Assembly (NCBI RefSeq): GCF_000688255.1
Contig: NZ_JHYS01000006.1
Location: 140,300 to 204,299, forward strand
Reading direction: 5' to 3'
Origin: Simplicispira psychrophila DSM 11588
GTDB lineage: Bacteria; Pseudomonadota; Gammaproteobacteria; Burkholderiales; Burkholderiaceae_C
DNA length: 64,000 nt
Shown here in pieces: positions 27,199 to 34,944 of this stretch (positions are counted from its first letter, which is position 1; every line of letters begins with the position of its first letter). Under the pieces are notes generated by a model. That model was not told the origin of the DNA. It made no database searches and saw only the letters and a list, made by a program, of their open reading frames with translations. Both the position numbers and the translations under genes were made by a program.

Positions 27199-28455
27199 CT
27201 AATGGCCGAGCAGTTCGCCGATCGCCTTCAGATCATCCACCCGATCACAAATGGCTTTCACGCCCATCATGATCGGAATGCCCAGCAGCAAGCCCCACAG
27301 GCCCCACAGCCAGCCCCAGGCGAGCACGCTGACAAATACGGCGACTGGGCTCATGCTGCTAGTGCGACTGGTCAGCCAAGGCGTCAGCAGGTTGCCTACC
27401 AGCGTGTGGATCAGCAGCGAGCTGCCGCCCACGGCCAGCGCCATGTCCAGCGTGCCAAACTGCAGGAAGGCCATCATGGCCGAGGTGCCCGTAATGACAA
27501 TCGAGCCGATGTACGGCACCAGATTCAGGGTCCCCGCCAGCACGCCCCAGACCATTGCGTTTTGCAGACCCAGGGCCGCATAGGCTGCGCCGGTGGTGAG
27601 TCCGACCACCACGCTGGTCAGTGCCTGCACCAGCAGATAGCGCTGGATTTGTGCGGTGATCTCGCCCAGGACCTGCACGGTCACTTTTTTGCGCTCCAGG
27701 CTCGGCCCGGCAATGCGCACCAGCTTGCGCCGAAAAATATCGCCTGAGATGAGGGCAAAAAAGGTCAGAAACACCACCACCGTGAACTGCCCCAACGCAG
27801 ACATCACCCCGATGGTGCCGCTCCACAGGTAGTCGCGGATGTTGAGCGGCGCGCGCTCGATCTGCACCCGCTGCACACCGCGCAGCGTGGTGGGCGCACT
27901 GCCATTTTCGGCGGCGGCCTGCTCAATCTGGGTGGCGGCTTTTTGCACTTTTTCCAGTGCCCCGGGCCCTTGGCGGGCGCGGCTGCGCAGGGTATCGCGC
28001 ACCTTCTGCACGGCCACTGGCAATGATTCGATCACCTGGGTGGCGCCGTCGCTCAGTTGCATCGCTGCCGCGCCCAGGCCGCCCACCAGTGCCAGCAGCA
28101 GCACCGCCGCGCCGAGCCAGCGCGGCACATGCCAGCGCTGCAGCGCGCCTACGGCAGGGGAGAGAGCGCTGACCATCAGCACGCTCACCGCCACCGGAAT
28201 AAACACTGCTGCCGCCCAGTGCAGCACGGCCACACTGGCAAACAGCGCCAGCAGGGCCAGGGAGAGGCTGCGCACATCCACGGGCGTGTGCAGGCGCAGG
28301 GGCGTAGGTTCTGGCATTGTGTCTGTGGGCACGTTGGTGGGGATATCTGCCTGCGCCTGCATCGGCAGCTGGGCAGGGGCCGGAGTCGCTGCGGCTTCGG
28401 CGGGACCGGGAGTGGCAGGAGGCAACTCAGGGGAAAGCGTGGGGGGGGTGGACAT
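27199..28455 (-). CDS. AI-2E family transporter (PerM-like)
   Basis: A 418-residue inner-membrane permease of the AI-2E/PerM family, with about eight helices. Typical segments: LFASVAVLHWAAAVFIPVAV, a periplasmic helix-rich loop (IESLPVAVQKVRDTLRSRAR), then FTVVVFLTFFALISGDIFRR, LNLVPYIGSIVITGTSAMMA and GLLLGIPIMMGVKAICDRVD. A 55-residue Pro/Ala-rich cytoplasmic extension precedes the first helix, odd for the family; MPEPTPLRLHTPVDVRS inside it is an alternative start. Family members export diverse compounds; the name does not prove autoinducer-2 transport. Confidence 0.85.
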   Translation of the reverse strand: MSTPPTLSPELPPATPGPAEAAATPAPAQLPMQAQADIPTNVPTDTMPEPTPLRLHTPVDVRSLSLALLALFASVAVLHWAAAVFIPVAVSVLMVSALSPAVGALQRWHVPRWLGAAVLLLALVGGLGAAAMQLSDGATQVIESLPVAVQKVRDTLRSRARQGPGALEKVQKAATQIEQAAAENGSAPTTLRGVQRVQIERAPLNIRDYLWSGTIGVMSALGQFTVVVFLTFFALISGDIFRRKLVRIAGPSLERKKVTVQVLGEITAQIQRYLLVQALTSVVVGLTTGAAYAALGLQNAMVWGVLAGTLNLVPYIGSIVITGTSAMMAFLQFGTLDMALAVGGSSLLIHTLVGNLLTPWLTSRTSSMSPVAVFVSVLAWGWLWGLWGLLLGIPIMMGVKAICDRVDDLKAIGELLGH

Positions 28456-28593
28456 GGCGTATTTTCTCCCTGCGCGGCAGCGCCCGGCGTAGGTGGCCAT
28501 CGTATTTGTGCGCCACACAGCAGCTAAAAGGGCCTTGAAAAGCGGCATTGTTTTGGCGATGGCAGGGGGCGTTGTGGCGCTACCATCTGAGCC

Positions 28594-29331
28594 ATGCAAA
28601 TTCCTCATCCCTGCTGTGCGCCCCGTCGCACCGCCCGTTGGCTGGCGCTGTTGGCGGCGGCATGGCTGGCCAGCGGCTGCTCCACGCTGGACGTGCCGCG
28701 CGCCGACAATTATTCCGCCACCGGACAGAAAAAAGCCCGTGCCGTGCACCACTGGGACGTGCTGGCCGATGACGTGGCCGGCCGTATCGCCGGAAAAATC
28801 AGCGACTGGCCGCAGGACGAATACCCCATCTACATCGTGCCGGCCACCGATTCCAGCTTCAATCAGGGCTTTCGCAAGCTCTTGATCACGCGCCTGCTGG
28901 ATCGGGGCTTGTATTTGTCCACTGAGCCGACCGCGGTAGTGCTGACGTTTGATACCCAGGTGGTGCGGCACCCGGCGCCAGTGTCCAACCTGGTGCAGAT
29001 GCCCTTCACCACGCTGGCCGCCGGCGTGGCGGTGGCGCGTGACGCCATTACGTATGCCCACAGCCCGTTGTCTTTTACCGTGGGTGCGCTGGCGACAGGT
29101 GCGCTGCTTGATGTCAACCGCCTGTTCACGGACGGCGCCGCCGCTGGTGGGCCGACGCGCACCGAGGTGCTGATCACCACTTCACTGGAGGGTGGCAGCC
29201 GCTATCTGGCGCGCACCGCCGATGTGTATTACATCGCGCCGGACGATGCCACGCTCTACCTGGAGCCACCGCCTCCACCGCCTCCACCGCCGCCGACGCC
29301 CACCAAGACCTGGCGGGTGGTGACGCCATGA
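28594..29331 (+). CDS. lipoprotein with poly-proline C-terminus
   Basis: A 245-residue predicted lipoprotein: signal WLALLAAAWLASGCS with the lipidated Cys29. The mature part contains VPATDSSFNQGFRKLLITRL and LLDRGLYLSTEPTAVVLTFD, resembling the N-terminal module of FlgO-like proteins, then a hydrophobic Gly/Ala helix (FTVGALATGALLDVNRLFTD) and an ending with about eleven Pro in a row. I do not recognise a named family. It overlaps the FlgO-like gene by ATGA, and together they face flhC. A motility-related envelope role is suggested only by this context. Confidence 0.75.
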   Translation: MQIPHPCCAPRRTARWLALLAAAWLASGCSTLDVPRADNYSATGQKKARAVHHWDVLADDVAGRIAGKISDWPQDEYPIYIVPATDSSFNQGFRKLLITRLLDRGLYLSTEPTAVVLTFDTQVVRHPAPVSNLVQMPFTTLAAGVAVARDAITYAHSPLSFTVGALATGALLDVNRLFTDGAAAGGPTRTEVLITTSLEGGSRYLARTADVYYIAPDDATLYLEPPPPPPPPPPTPTKTWRVVTP

Positions 29332-29903
29332 AGCACCTCCTTATCTGCCTGCTGGTCGCTGCCAGCGCTCTGGGGTTGTCTGGTTGCGCCCGTTATTACT
29401 ATGGTGAGAACAGCGAGGTGATGCACAGCCGTTCGGTCTCGGGGCAGCCGCTGGCGCAGCCGCGCACCGATGTGTTGCTGGCCAATTACCACGCTGTGGA
29501 TGTGTTGCTGCAGGGTGCGGTGCTCGATCCGCAGCGCAGCGTGCTGGTGGCGACCTTGGTCAATGTGGATCGACTGGGTGAATCCTCGCGTCTGGGCCGT
29601 ATTTTTTCTGAGCAGATTGCTGGGCGCTTGGTGCAGCGCGGTGTGCCAGTGACAGAACTCAAATTGCGCGAGAGTGTGTTTTTGCAGCCCCACCAGGGCG
29701 AACTGCTGTTGTCGCGCCAATTGAGCGAGGTCAGCCAGCAGCACGACGCGCAGGCGGTGGTGGTGGGCACCTATGCTGTCTCGGCGCAAACGCTGTATGT
29801 CAGCCTCAAGCTGGTCAATCCGGTGGGCAACACGGTGGTAGCGGCGAGCGACTATGCCCTGCCGATGGATGAGAATGTGCGCGCGCTGTTGTTCGAGCGC
29901 TGA
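29328..29903 (+). CDS. FlgO-domain lipoprotein
   Basis: A 191-residue lipoprotein with lipobox LSGC (Cys20). The FlgO domain runs from about residue 45: DVLLANYHAVDVLLQGAVLD, LVATLVNVDRLGESSRLGRI, SEQIAGRLVQRGVPVTELKL, QHDAQAVVVGTYAVSAQTLY. In Vibrio, FlgO is an outer-membrane protein needed for normal flagellar motility. Here it is translationally coupled to the preceding lipoprotein and convergent with flhC-flhD, which supports a link to flagella. A strong terminator follows. Confidence 0.85.
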   Translation: MKHLLICLLVAASALGLSGCARYYYGENSEVMHSRSVSGQPLAQPRTDVLLANYHAVDVLLQGAVLDPQRSVLVATLVNVDRLGESSRLGRIFSEQIAGRLVQRGVPVTELKLRESVFLQPHQGELLLSRQLSEVSQQHDAQAVVVGTYAVSAQTLYVSLKLVNPVGNTVVAASDYALPMDENVRALLFER

Positions 29904-29949
29904 GTGGGTATTCCAGGCCTTGCTGGCCTGGGCCTGTTCCAGACATAAC

Positions 29950-29978
29950 AAACCCGGCGCGCAGGCCGGGTTTGTTAT
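29950..29978 (+). terminator. terminator of the lipoprotein pair
   Basis: AAACCCGGC (29950-29958) and GCCGGGTTT (29965-29973) form a perfect 9-bp stem with a T-rich end. Confidence 0.85.
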
Positions 29979-30032
29979 TTTGATAGCTAGAGGCGCTTGC
30001 TGTGCAAGCGTTTGAGCCCTATTTAATCAAAA
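29976..30032. repeat. dispersed palindrome between FlgO-like gene and flhC
   Basis: ATTTTGATAGCTAGAGGCG with CTTGC pairs imperfectly with GCAAGCG and GAGCCCTATTTAATCAAAAT, loop TGT. It fits the repeat family and may terminate flhDC on the minus strand. Confidence 0.7.
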
Positions 30033-30041
30033 TTCTAAAAT

Positions 30042-30635
30042 TTAGTGCAGCATCAGTGAGCCGGCGTTCTTGCTTTTTCCAGCGCGTGCGGGTGGGTTGC
30101 ACAGGCCGCAGACGTAGTGGCGGTTTTCATACAGCTCGGTGACAAACTGGCCGCTGCACTGGGAGCACTTGGTGCGCGTCAGCATGCCGGCATCGACAAA
30201 CTTCACCAGGCGCCAGGCGCGCGTGAACGACAGCAGCGGTTCGACCTGGGCAATGACGATCTGCTCGTTGTACAGGCGGTAGGCTTTGGTCAGCAGGTCG
30301 ACCGCGTCCAGGTCCACGCCCTTGGACAGGTACTCGTAGATGTTCAGGAACAGCGAGCTGTGGATGTTTTCCTGCCACGTCAGGAACCAATCGGTCGAGA
30401 ACGGCAGTTGGCCCTTGGAGGGCGACTTGCCGGCCACTTCCTTGTAGAGGCGAATCAGGCGCTCGTAGGACAGCGTGGTTTCTGATTCGAGCACCTGCAT
30501 CCGCGCGCCCATTTCAATCAGCATGGCAGCGCGCTCGATCTGGCGCGATTCATTCAGGACGCTCTTGGGGGGAGCTTTGGCGCTTTTGGGCGCTGCGGCA
30601 GCGGCCAGGGTAGTGTCGGTGGCAGTGGCGGTCAT
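30042..30635 (-). CDS. flhC: flagellar transcriptional regulator FlhC
   Basis: With FlhD it forms the FlhD4C2 activator of class II flagellar genes. The 197-residue protein has a non-conserved Ala/Pro/Lys start, then RQIERAAMLIEMGARMQVLE, the conserved SPSKGQLPFSTDWFLTWQEN and the zinc site Cys157, Cys160, Cys176, Cys179. Start at 30635. It lies 50 bases after flhD on the same strand. No other flagellar structural gene is in the window apart from the facing FlgO-like lipoprotein. Confidence 0.96.
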   Translation of the reverse strand: MTATATDTTLAAAAAPKSAKAPPKSVLNESRQIERAAMLIEMGARMQVLESETTLSYERLIRLYKEVAGKSPSKGQLPFSTDWFLTWQENIHSSLFLNIYEYLSKGVDLDAVDLLTKAYRLYNEQIVIAQVEPLLSFTRAWRLVKFVDAGMLTRTKCSQCSGQFVTELYENRHYVCGLCNPPARAGKSKNAGSLMLH

Positions 30636-30685
30636 ATCGGGCTCCTGAGGCGTGTCGCGGGGTGCTGGTGGGGGCGCAAGGGGGC

Positions 30686-31015
30686 TTAGAGCACTTCCGA
30701 GACGCGGCTGGCCATGAGGATGTTGGCGTGCAGCGTGTTGGTGGCGTCGTTACCGATCTTCTTGGGCGTGTTGTGGTTGGTGAGCAAGCTCCACACCAAG
30801 TTGTCATCGACGCGAAAGCTGCAAAGAAGGGTGTTTCTCGAGGCCAATTTCATCAGTTGTGCTGCGGACAAAGAGCTGAGAATATCGGCAGCCTCTTCGT
30901 TCATGCCCAGACGAAAGACGGCTTCGGCCTTGTCCCGGCGAATTAGGGTCTGCGCCAACATCAGGTAGGTCAGGTTGGTTTCGCGAATCTCAGCCAGCAA
31001 TTGTTCGTTCGTCAT
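30686..31015 (-). CDS. flhD: flagellar transcriptional regulator FlhD
   Basis: The partner of FlhC: 109 residues, mostly helical, with EIRETNLTYLMLAQTLIRRD, AVFRLGMNEEAADILSSLSA and ASRNTLLCSFRVDDNLVWSL. These match the FlhD dimer core. An AAAAGGAT site precedes the ATG at 31015. It is first gene of flhDC. The upstream 224 bases should hold the master promoter; I could not pick a convincing box or activator site. Confidence 0.96.
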   Translation of the reverse strand: MTNEQLLAEIRETNLTYLMLAQTLIRRDKAEAVFRLGMNEEAADILSSLSAAQLMKLASRNTLLCSFRVDDNLVWSLLTNHNTPKKIGNDATNTLHANILMASRVSEVL

Positions 31016-31239
31016 GGGTCATCCTTTTCATTTCGGACCGTCTTTCACGCTGTATGCATGTGCCTGATCCGTTGAAATGGATTGTGAATTCGATCCAATC
31101 AAAAATTAAGTCGGGGGATTGCTGTGCCGAGTGTCTGGTTTTGTAACGGGTCTTGTAGGTGTTTACCTTACAAAGCTTGCAGCCTGGCAGGTCCTGCCCG
31201 CAGCGCCCGGTAATGCTGCACTGGGGGCGATAAAACACC

Positions 31240-32142
31240 TCAGCCGCGCTCTACCGGCCGCGCCGAATCACTGCACCATTCGCTCCAGCTGCCTGCAAAT
31301 AACGTGGTTTTTCCGAGTCCGGCCAGCTCCATGGCGAGCACATTGGGGTTGGCTGTGACGCCGCTGCCACAGTGGTGCACGGCGCTGGCGGGCGTGCGCC
31401 CGGCCAGCAGGGCCTCAAACTCGGTGCGCAGCAGTGCAGGGCTCTTGAACAGTCCGTCCGGTGTGAAGTTGTCGGTAAAGGGGCGATTCAGCGCGCCCGG
31501 AATATGGCCGGCGACCGGATCCAGGGGCTCGACCTCACCGCGATAACGGGGCGCGGCCCGGGCGTCGATCAGTGTTTGGCCCGGCTGCTGCAGGCGTGCC
31601 CAGACCTGTTGCGCGCTGACCATCTGGCGCAGCGGTGGGCTGAGGCGAAAGTTGCTCTGAAAATGTGCCGCTTCATCGCCCTGCGCCAGTTCGCCGCTCT
31701 GGCCTTGCCAGGCGGGCAGGCCGCCATCGAGGACGGCTACGGCATCGTGTCCCAGCCACTTCAGCATCCACCACAGACGGCCGCAAAAGGCGCTGCCCTG
31801 GCGGTCATACACCACCGCCTGCATGGAGTTCGCAAAGCCCACGCTGGACAGCCAGATGGCGAATTTTTCGCGGCTGGGCAAAGGGTGGCGCCCCCCTGAG
31901 ACGGGCGTGTCGGCCTCGCTGGCGGTGATCACCGCGCCGTGGGCCCCGGGCGCGCCGTGCAGTGCGCTCAGTGCGGTGTCGAGGTGTGCGTATACCGCGC
32001 CGGGGATATGGCTGTTGCGGTATTGCTCTTGGCCGGCGCTGGGCTGGGCTAGGTCAAAACTGCAGTCAAACACCATCAACGGGGCACCACTGGTGCGCAG
32101 AGCTTGTAGTGCGGGGGCAGAGATCAGGGTGGTGTAGGTCAT
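31240..32142 (-). CDS. 3-mercaptopyruvate/thiosulfate sulfurtransferase
   Basis: A two-domain rhodanese of 300 residues transferring sulfur to cyanide or thiols. The inactive first domain contains RNSHIPGAVYAHLDTALSA; the second contains RYRGEVEPLDPVAGHIPGAL and the active loop HCGSGVTA with nucleophile Cys258. The CGSGVT form is that of mercaptopyruvate sulfurtransferases (SseA) rather than thiosulfate enzymes (CRKGVT). It is monocistronic and followed on the minus strand by the flhDC upstream region. Confidence 0.9.
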   Translation of the reverse strand: MTYTTLISAPALQALRTSGAPLMVFDCSFDLAQPSAGQEQYRNSHIPGAVYAHLDTALSALHGAPGAHGAVITASEADTPVSGGRHPLPSREKFAIWLSSVGFANSMQAVVYDRQGSAFCGRLWWMLKWLGHDAVAVLDGGLPAWQGQSGELAQGDEAAHFQSNFRLSPPLRQMVSAQQVWARLQQPGQTLIDARAAPRYRGEVEPLDPVAGHIPGALNRPFTDNFTPDGLFKSPALLRTEFEALLAGRTPASAVHHCGSGVTANPNVLAMELAGLGKTTLFAGSWSEWCSDSARPVERG

Positions 32143-32196
32143 GTTGGAGGCAACAAAAAAGCGATGGCGTGATTGTGGCTTTTTTGCGCAAAAACG

Positions 32197-32229
32197 CCCA
32201 TCTGTCTGATCTGGCAGATGGGTTTTTTT
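32197..32229. terminator. hairpin terminator near sulfurtransferase start
   Basis: CCCATCTG (32197-32204) pairs with CAGATGGG (32215-32222), then T7 on the plus strand and CGTTTTTG on the minus. On the minus strand it would stop transcription leaving the oxygenase gene before it reaches the sulfurtransferase. Confidence 0.75.
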
Positions 32230-32246
32230 AAGGGTAAACAGCCTGA

Positions 32247-32293
32247 AGCGCTTATGCGATAAGCGCTAATAGCTACTTTTATGATAGCTGTTG
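32247..32293. repeat. dispersed palindrome after the oxygenase gene
   Basis: AGCGCTTAT-GCG-ATAAGCGCT is a perfect hairpin (32247-32267). It is followed by AATAGCTACTTTTATGATAG, a second inverted pair of the repeat family, ending a few bases from the oxygenase stop codon. Confidence 0.75.
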
Positions 32294-32297
32294 CCGC

Positions 32298-33437
32298 TTA
32301 TCGCAGCAGGCTGTCTGCGCCCATGGCGGCGCGGTACCACGCGTGAAAGTGCTGCATGCCGTCTTCCATCGGGCTTTGGTAGGGGCCGACTTCGTTGTCG
32401 CCGCGTGCCAGCAGTGCTTTGCGCCCGGTATCCATGCGCTCGCCGATTTCATCGTCCTCGATGCAGGTTTCCATATAGGCCGCTTGCTGCGCTTGGACGA
32501 ATTCGCGCTCGAAGGCGGTAATTTCTTCGGGGTAATAAAACTCGACCATGTTGAGCGTCTTGCGCGGGCTGACCGGGTGCAGCGTCGAGACGGTGAGCAC
32601 ATGCGGATACCACTCGACCATGATGTGCGGGTAATAGGTCAGCCAGATGGCGCCGCGCTCGGGCAGTTGGCCTTGGCGGTACTGCAGCAGCACCTCGTGC
32701 CATTTTTTGTACACGGCCGAGCCCGGCTGGCCAAAGGTGGAGGCCACGCCGACGGTTTGCACTGAATATTCTTTTTTGAACTCCCACTCCAGATCGTCGC
32801 AGGTGACAAAGTTGCCCAGTCCAGGGTGAAAGGGGCCGACGTGGTAGTCCTCTAGATAGACCTCGATAAAGGTCTTCCAGTTGTAGTTGCACTCGTGCAG
32901 CTCGGTGCGGTCCAGGGTAAAGCCCTCAAACGATAGTTGCGCACGGGGACCCATGCTGGCCAGATCGGCTTCGATGTCGTGGCCGTTGTCCTCGAACAAC
33001 AAGCCGTTCCACTCGCGCAGCGGGTAATTTTTCAGGTTCAGACACGGGTCGTGGGTAAAGTGCGGCGCGCCCAGCAAATCGCCGCTGGGGCTGTAGGTCC
33101 AGCGGTGCACCGGGCAGACGATGTTGCCACCAGCGCTGCCTTTCTGGTGCTCCTGCAGCGAGCCGCGCCCTTGCAACATGATGGCTTGGCGGTGGCGGCA
33201 GACGTTGGAGATGAGTTCGACCTGGCCATGCGGGTTGCGCACCAGCGCGCGGCCGCCGCCTTCTTGCGGCAGGGCGTAGTAGTCGCCCGGGTTAGGGACG
33301 CTCAACTGGTGCCCCACATAGCGAGGCCCGCGCTGGAAGAGAGTCTCCAGCTCGCACTGGAACAGCGCCTCATCGAAATAGCTTGAAACTGGTAGTTGGC
33401 TTGCAGCCGGCTGCAGTCGAAGACTTAAATCAGTCAT
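32298..33437 (-). CDS. Rieske aromatic-ring-hydroxylating oxygenase, alpha subunit
   Basis: A 379-residue oxygenase that activates O2 at a mononuclear iron fed by a Rieske [2Fe-2S] cluster. Rieske ligands are Cys80 and His82 in NVCRHRQ, then Cys108 and His111 in VCPVHRW. The iron site is EVYLEDYHVGPFHPG with His199 and His204, and a later acidic ligand. The loop between the two ligand pairs is 25 residues, longer than the usual 15-17. Relatives act on aromatics, choline-type amines or proline betaine; nothing nearby (no reductase, no beta subunit) reveals the substrate. Start at 33437 (MTDLSLRLQPAASQLPVSSY). Confidence 0.88.
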   Translation of the reverse strand: MTDLSLRLQPAASQLPVSSYFDEALFQCELETLFQRGPRYVGHQLSVPNPGDYYALPQEGGGRALVRNPHGQVELISNVCRHRQAIMLQGRGSLQEHQKGSAGGNIVCPVHRWTYSPSGDLLGAPHFTHDPCLNLKNYPLREWNGLLFEDNGHDIEADLASMGPRAQLSFEGFTLDRTELHECNYNWKTFIEVYLEDYHVGPFHPGLGNFVTCDDLEWEFKKEYSVQTVGVASTFGQPGSAVYKKWHEVLLQYRQGQLPERGAIWLTYYPHIMVEWYPHVLTVSTLHPVSPRKTLNMVEFYYPEEITAFEREFVQAQQAAYMETCIEDDEIGERMDTGRKALLARGDNEVGPYQSPMEDGMQHFHAWYRAAMGADSLLR

Positions 33438-33497
33438 ATTGACCTGACCTAAAGACTCCCCACAGGGAGAAGAGGTGAAAGAAATGCGCCAGAGCGC

Positions 33498-33525
33498 AAA
33501 AAAAGAAACCGGCACAGTGCCGGTT
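33498..33525 (-). terminator. terminator-like hairpin in the oxygenase leader
   Basis: On the minus strand AACCGGCAC-TGTGCCGGTT is followed by TC and seven T. It stands 61 bases before the oxygenase start codon and directly after a minus-strand TATAAT (33539-33544), so it would be at the very 5' end of the transcript. It may be an attenuator or 5' stabilising hairpin. Confidence 0.6.
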
Positions 33526-33692
33526 GAAGAGAAATGGGATTATAGGAGTTGGGGTTATTGTCAGCGGATATTCCCGTCGTGCCTATCCGTGTATTGGCCT
33601 GCATCCGCGACAGGGGGCTGCGGCACACGCGTGGCCCGGTGTGCGTATCGGCCTAAAATTGACAGCTTTACCCAATCCGCCGCCGTTTTTCT

Positions 33693-33926
33693 ATGCCCAA
33701 GCCCAAGCCCAAAACCACTGCTCCAGCCACTTATGAAATAGCGCTGGAGGAATTAGAGCAGCTGATTCGCAGCGTCGAGTCTGGCCAATTGCCGCTTGAG
33801 GAAATGCAGGCCGCTTACCAGCGCAGCGAAGTGCTGCTGGCTTTTTGCCGTGATCGGCTAGATGCCGTGCAAGATCAAGTTGGCGTGCTGGATGACGGTG
33901 CTTTAAAGCCCTTGAACCAATCATGA
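33693..33926 (+). CDS. xseB: exodeoxyribonuclease VII small subunit
   Basis: A 77-residue helical-hairpin protein that assembles with XseA to degrade single-stranded DNA. The family pattern is ATYEIALEELEQLIRSVESG, then LPLEEMQAAYQRSEVLLAFC and RDRLDAVQDQVGVLD. A Lys/Pro-rich leader of ten residues precedes it. It overlaps ispA by ATGA, the conserved xseB-ispA-dxs operon. Confidence 0.93.
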   Translation: MPKPKPKTTAPATYEIALEELEQLIRSVESGQLPLEEMQAAYQRSEVLLAFCRDRLDAVQDQVGVLDDGALKPLNQS

Positions 33927-34870
33927 GCACCGTGCAGCAGTGCGTGCCAGATGCGCCTGCCTTTGATTTGCCACTCTGGATGCAACAGCCTATGGTGTGT
34001 GTCGAGCAGGCTTTGTCGCGCTGGGTCGGCACCGATGCTCCGGCTGGGCTGGGCGAAGCCATGCGCTATGCCGTGCTCGATGGCGGCAAGCGTCTGCGCC
34101 CGCTGTTGGTGCTGGCGGCGCGCGACGCTGTTGCCCCAGCCGATGGAGCAGTGCGCAGCAAGACGCTGGACGATGCGGCCCTGCGCGCTGCCTGTGCGGT
34201 CGAATTGATCCACGCCTATTCATTGGTCCACGACGACATGCCGTGCATGGACAACGACGTGTTGCGCCGTGGCAAGCCTACCGTGCACGTGCAGTTTGGT
34301 GAGGCCCGTGCCTTGCTGGCGGGCGACGCGCTGCAGGCGCTGGCGTTTGAGCTGCTGACTCCCGATGACCCGGCCGTCTCGGCGCCGGTGCAGGCACGGC
34401 TGTGCCGCTTGCTGGCCCATGCGGCTGGCTCGGCCGGTATGGCGGGTGGGCAGGCGATTGATCTGGCCAGCGTCGGGCTGGCGCTGGACGAGGGGCAATT
34501 GCGCCACATGCACCAGCTCAAGACCGGAGCCCTGTTACAAGGCAGCGTGATGATGGGTGCTGCCTGTGGTCATGCCGATGTGCCCGCGCTGGCTGCACTG
34601 CAGGCTTATGGCACCGCCCTGGGGTTGGCGTTTCAGGTGGTGGACGATATTTTGGATGTCACTGCCGACTCTGACACGCTGGGTAAAACCGCCGGCAAGG
34701 ATGCTGCGGACCACAAGCCCACCTATGTCTCACTGATGGGGCTGCAGCGGGCCCAGGCCTACGCTGGGCAATTGCGTCAGCAAGCCCATGCCGCGCTGCA
34801 CGCCAGTGGCTTGCCGCAGCAGGGCGCACTGGCTGCGTTGGCCGACATGGTGGTGGATCGCTCTTGTTAA
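33923..34870 (+). CDS. ispA: farnesyl diphosphate synthase (polyprenyl synthetase)
   Basis: It condenses IPP with DMAPP and GPP to farnesyl-PP in isoprenoid synthesis. The 315-residue protein has the first Asp-rich motif DDMPCMDND at 104-112, the second as VVDDILDVT near 240 and DHKPTYVSLMG after it. The residues before the first motif are small/aromatic as in FPP synthases (HAYSLVHDD). It lies within xseB-ispA-dxs. Confidence 0.93.
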   Translation: MSTVQQCVPDAPAFDLPLWMQQPMVCVEQALSRWVGTDAPAGLGEAMRYAVLDGGKRLRPLLVLAARDAVAPADGAVRSKTLDDAALRAACAVELIHAYSLVHDDMPCMDNDVLRRGKPTVHVQFGEARALLAGDALQALAFELLTPDDPAVSAPVQARLCRLLAHAAGSAGMAGGQAIDLASVGLALDEGQLRHMHQLKTGALLQGSVMMGAACGHADVPALAALQAYGTALGLAFQVVDDILDVTADSDTLGKTAGKDAADHKPTYVSLMGLQRAQAYAGQLRQQAHAALHASGLPQQGALAALADMVVDRSC

Positions 34871-34914
34871 ACCACTGCGATTTTCATTCAATTAGCCCGC
34901 TAACGTCTGCTCTG

Positions 34915-34937
34915 TAAGCGCTAGTAGCTATTAAAAT
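34915..34937. repeat. dispersed palindrome arm upstream of dxs
   Basis: TAAGCGCTAGTAGCTATTA is the right arm of the repeat, 8 bases before the dxs start. The left arm is decayed (GCCCGCTAACG). The repeat thus occupies the region normally holding the ribosome site. Confidence 0.7.
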
Positions 34938-34944
34938 TATAGTA

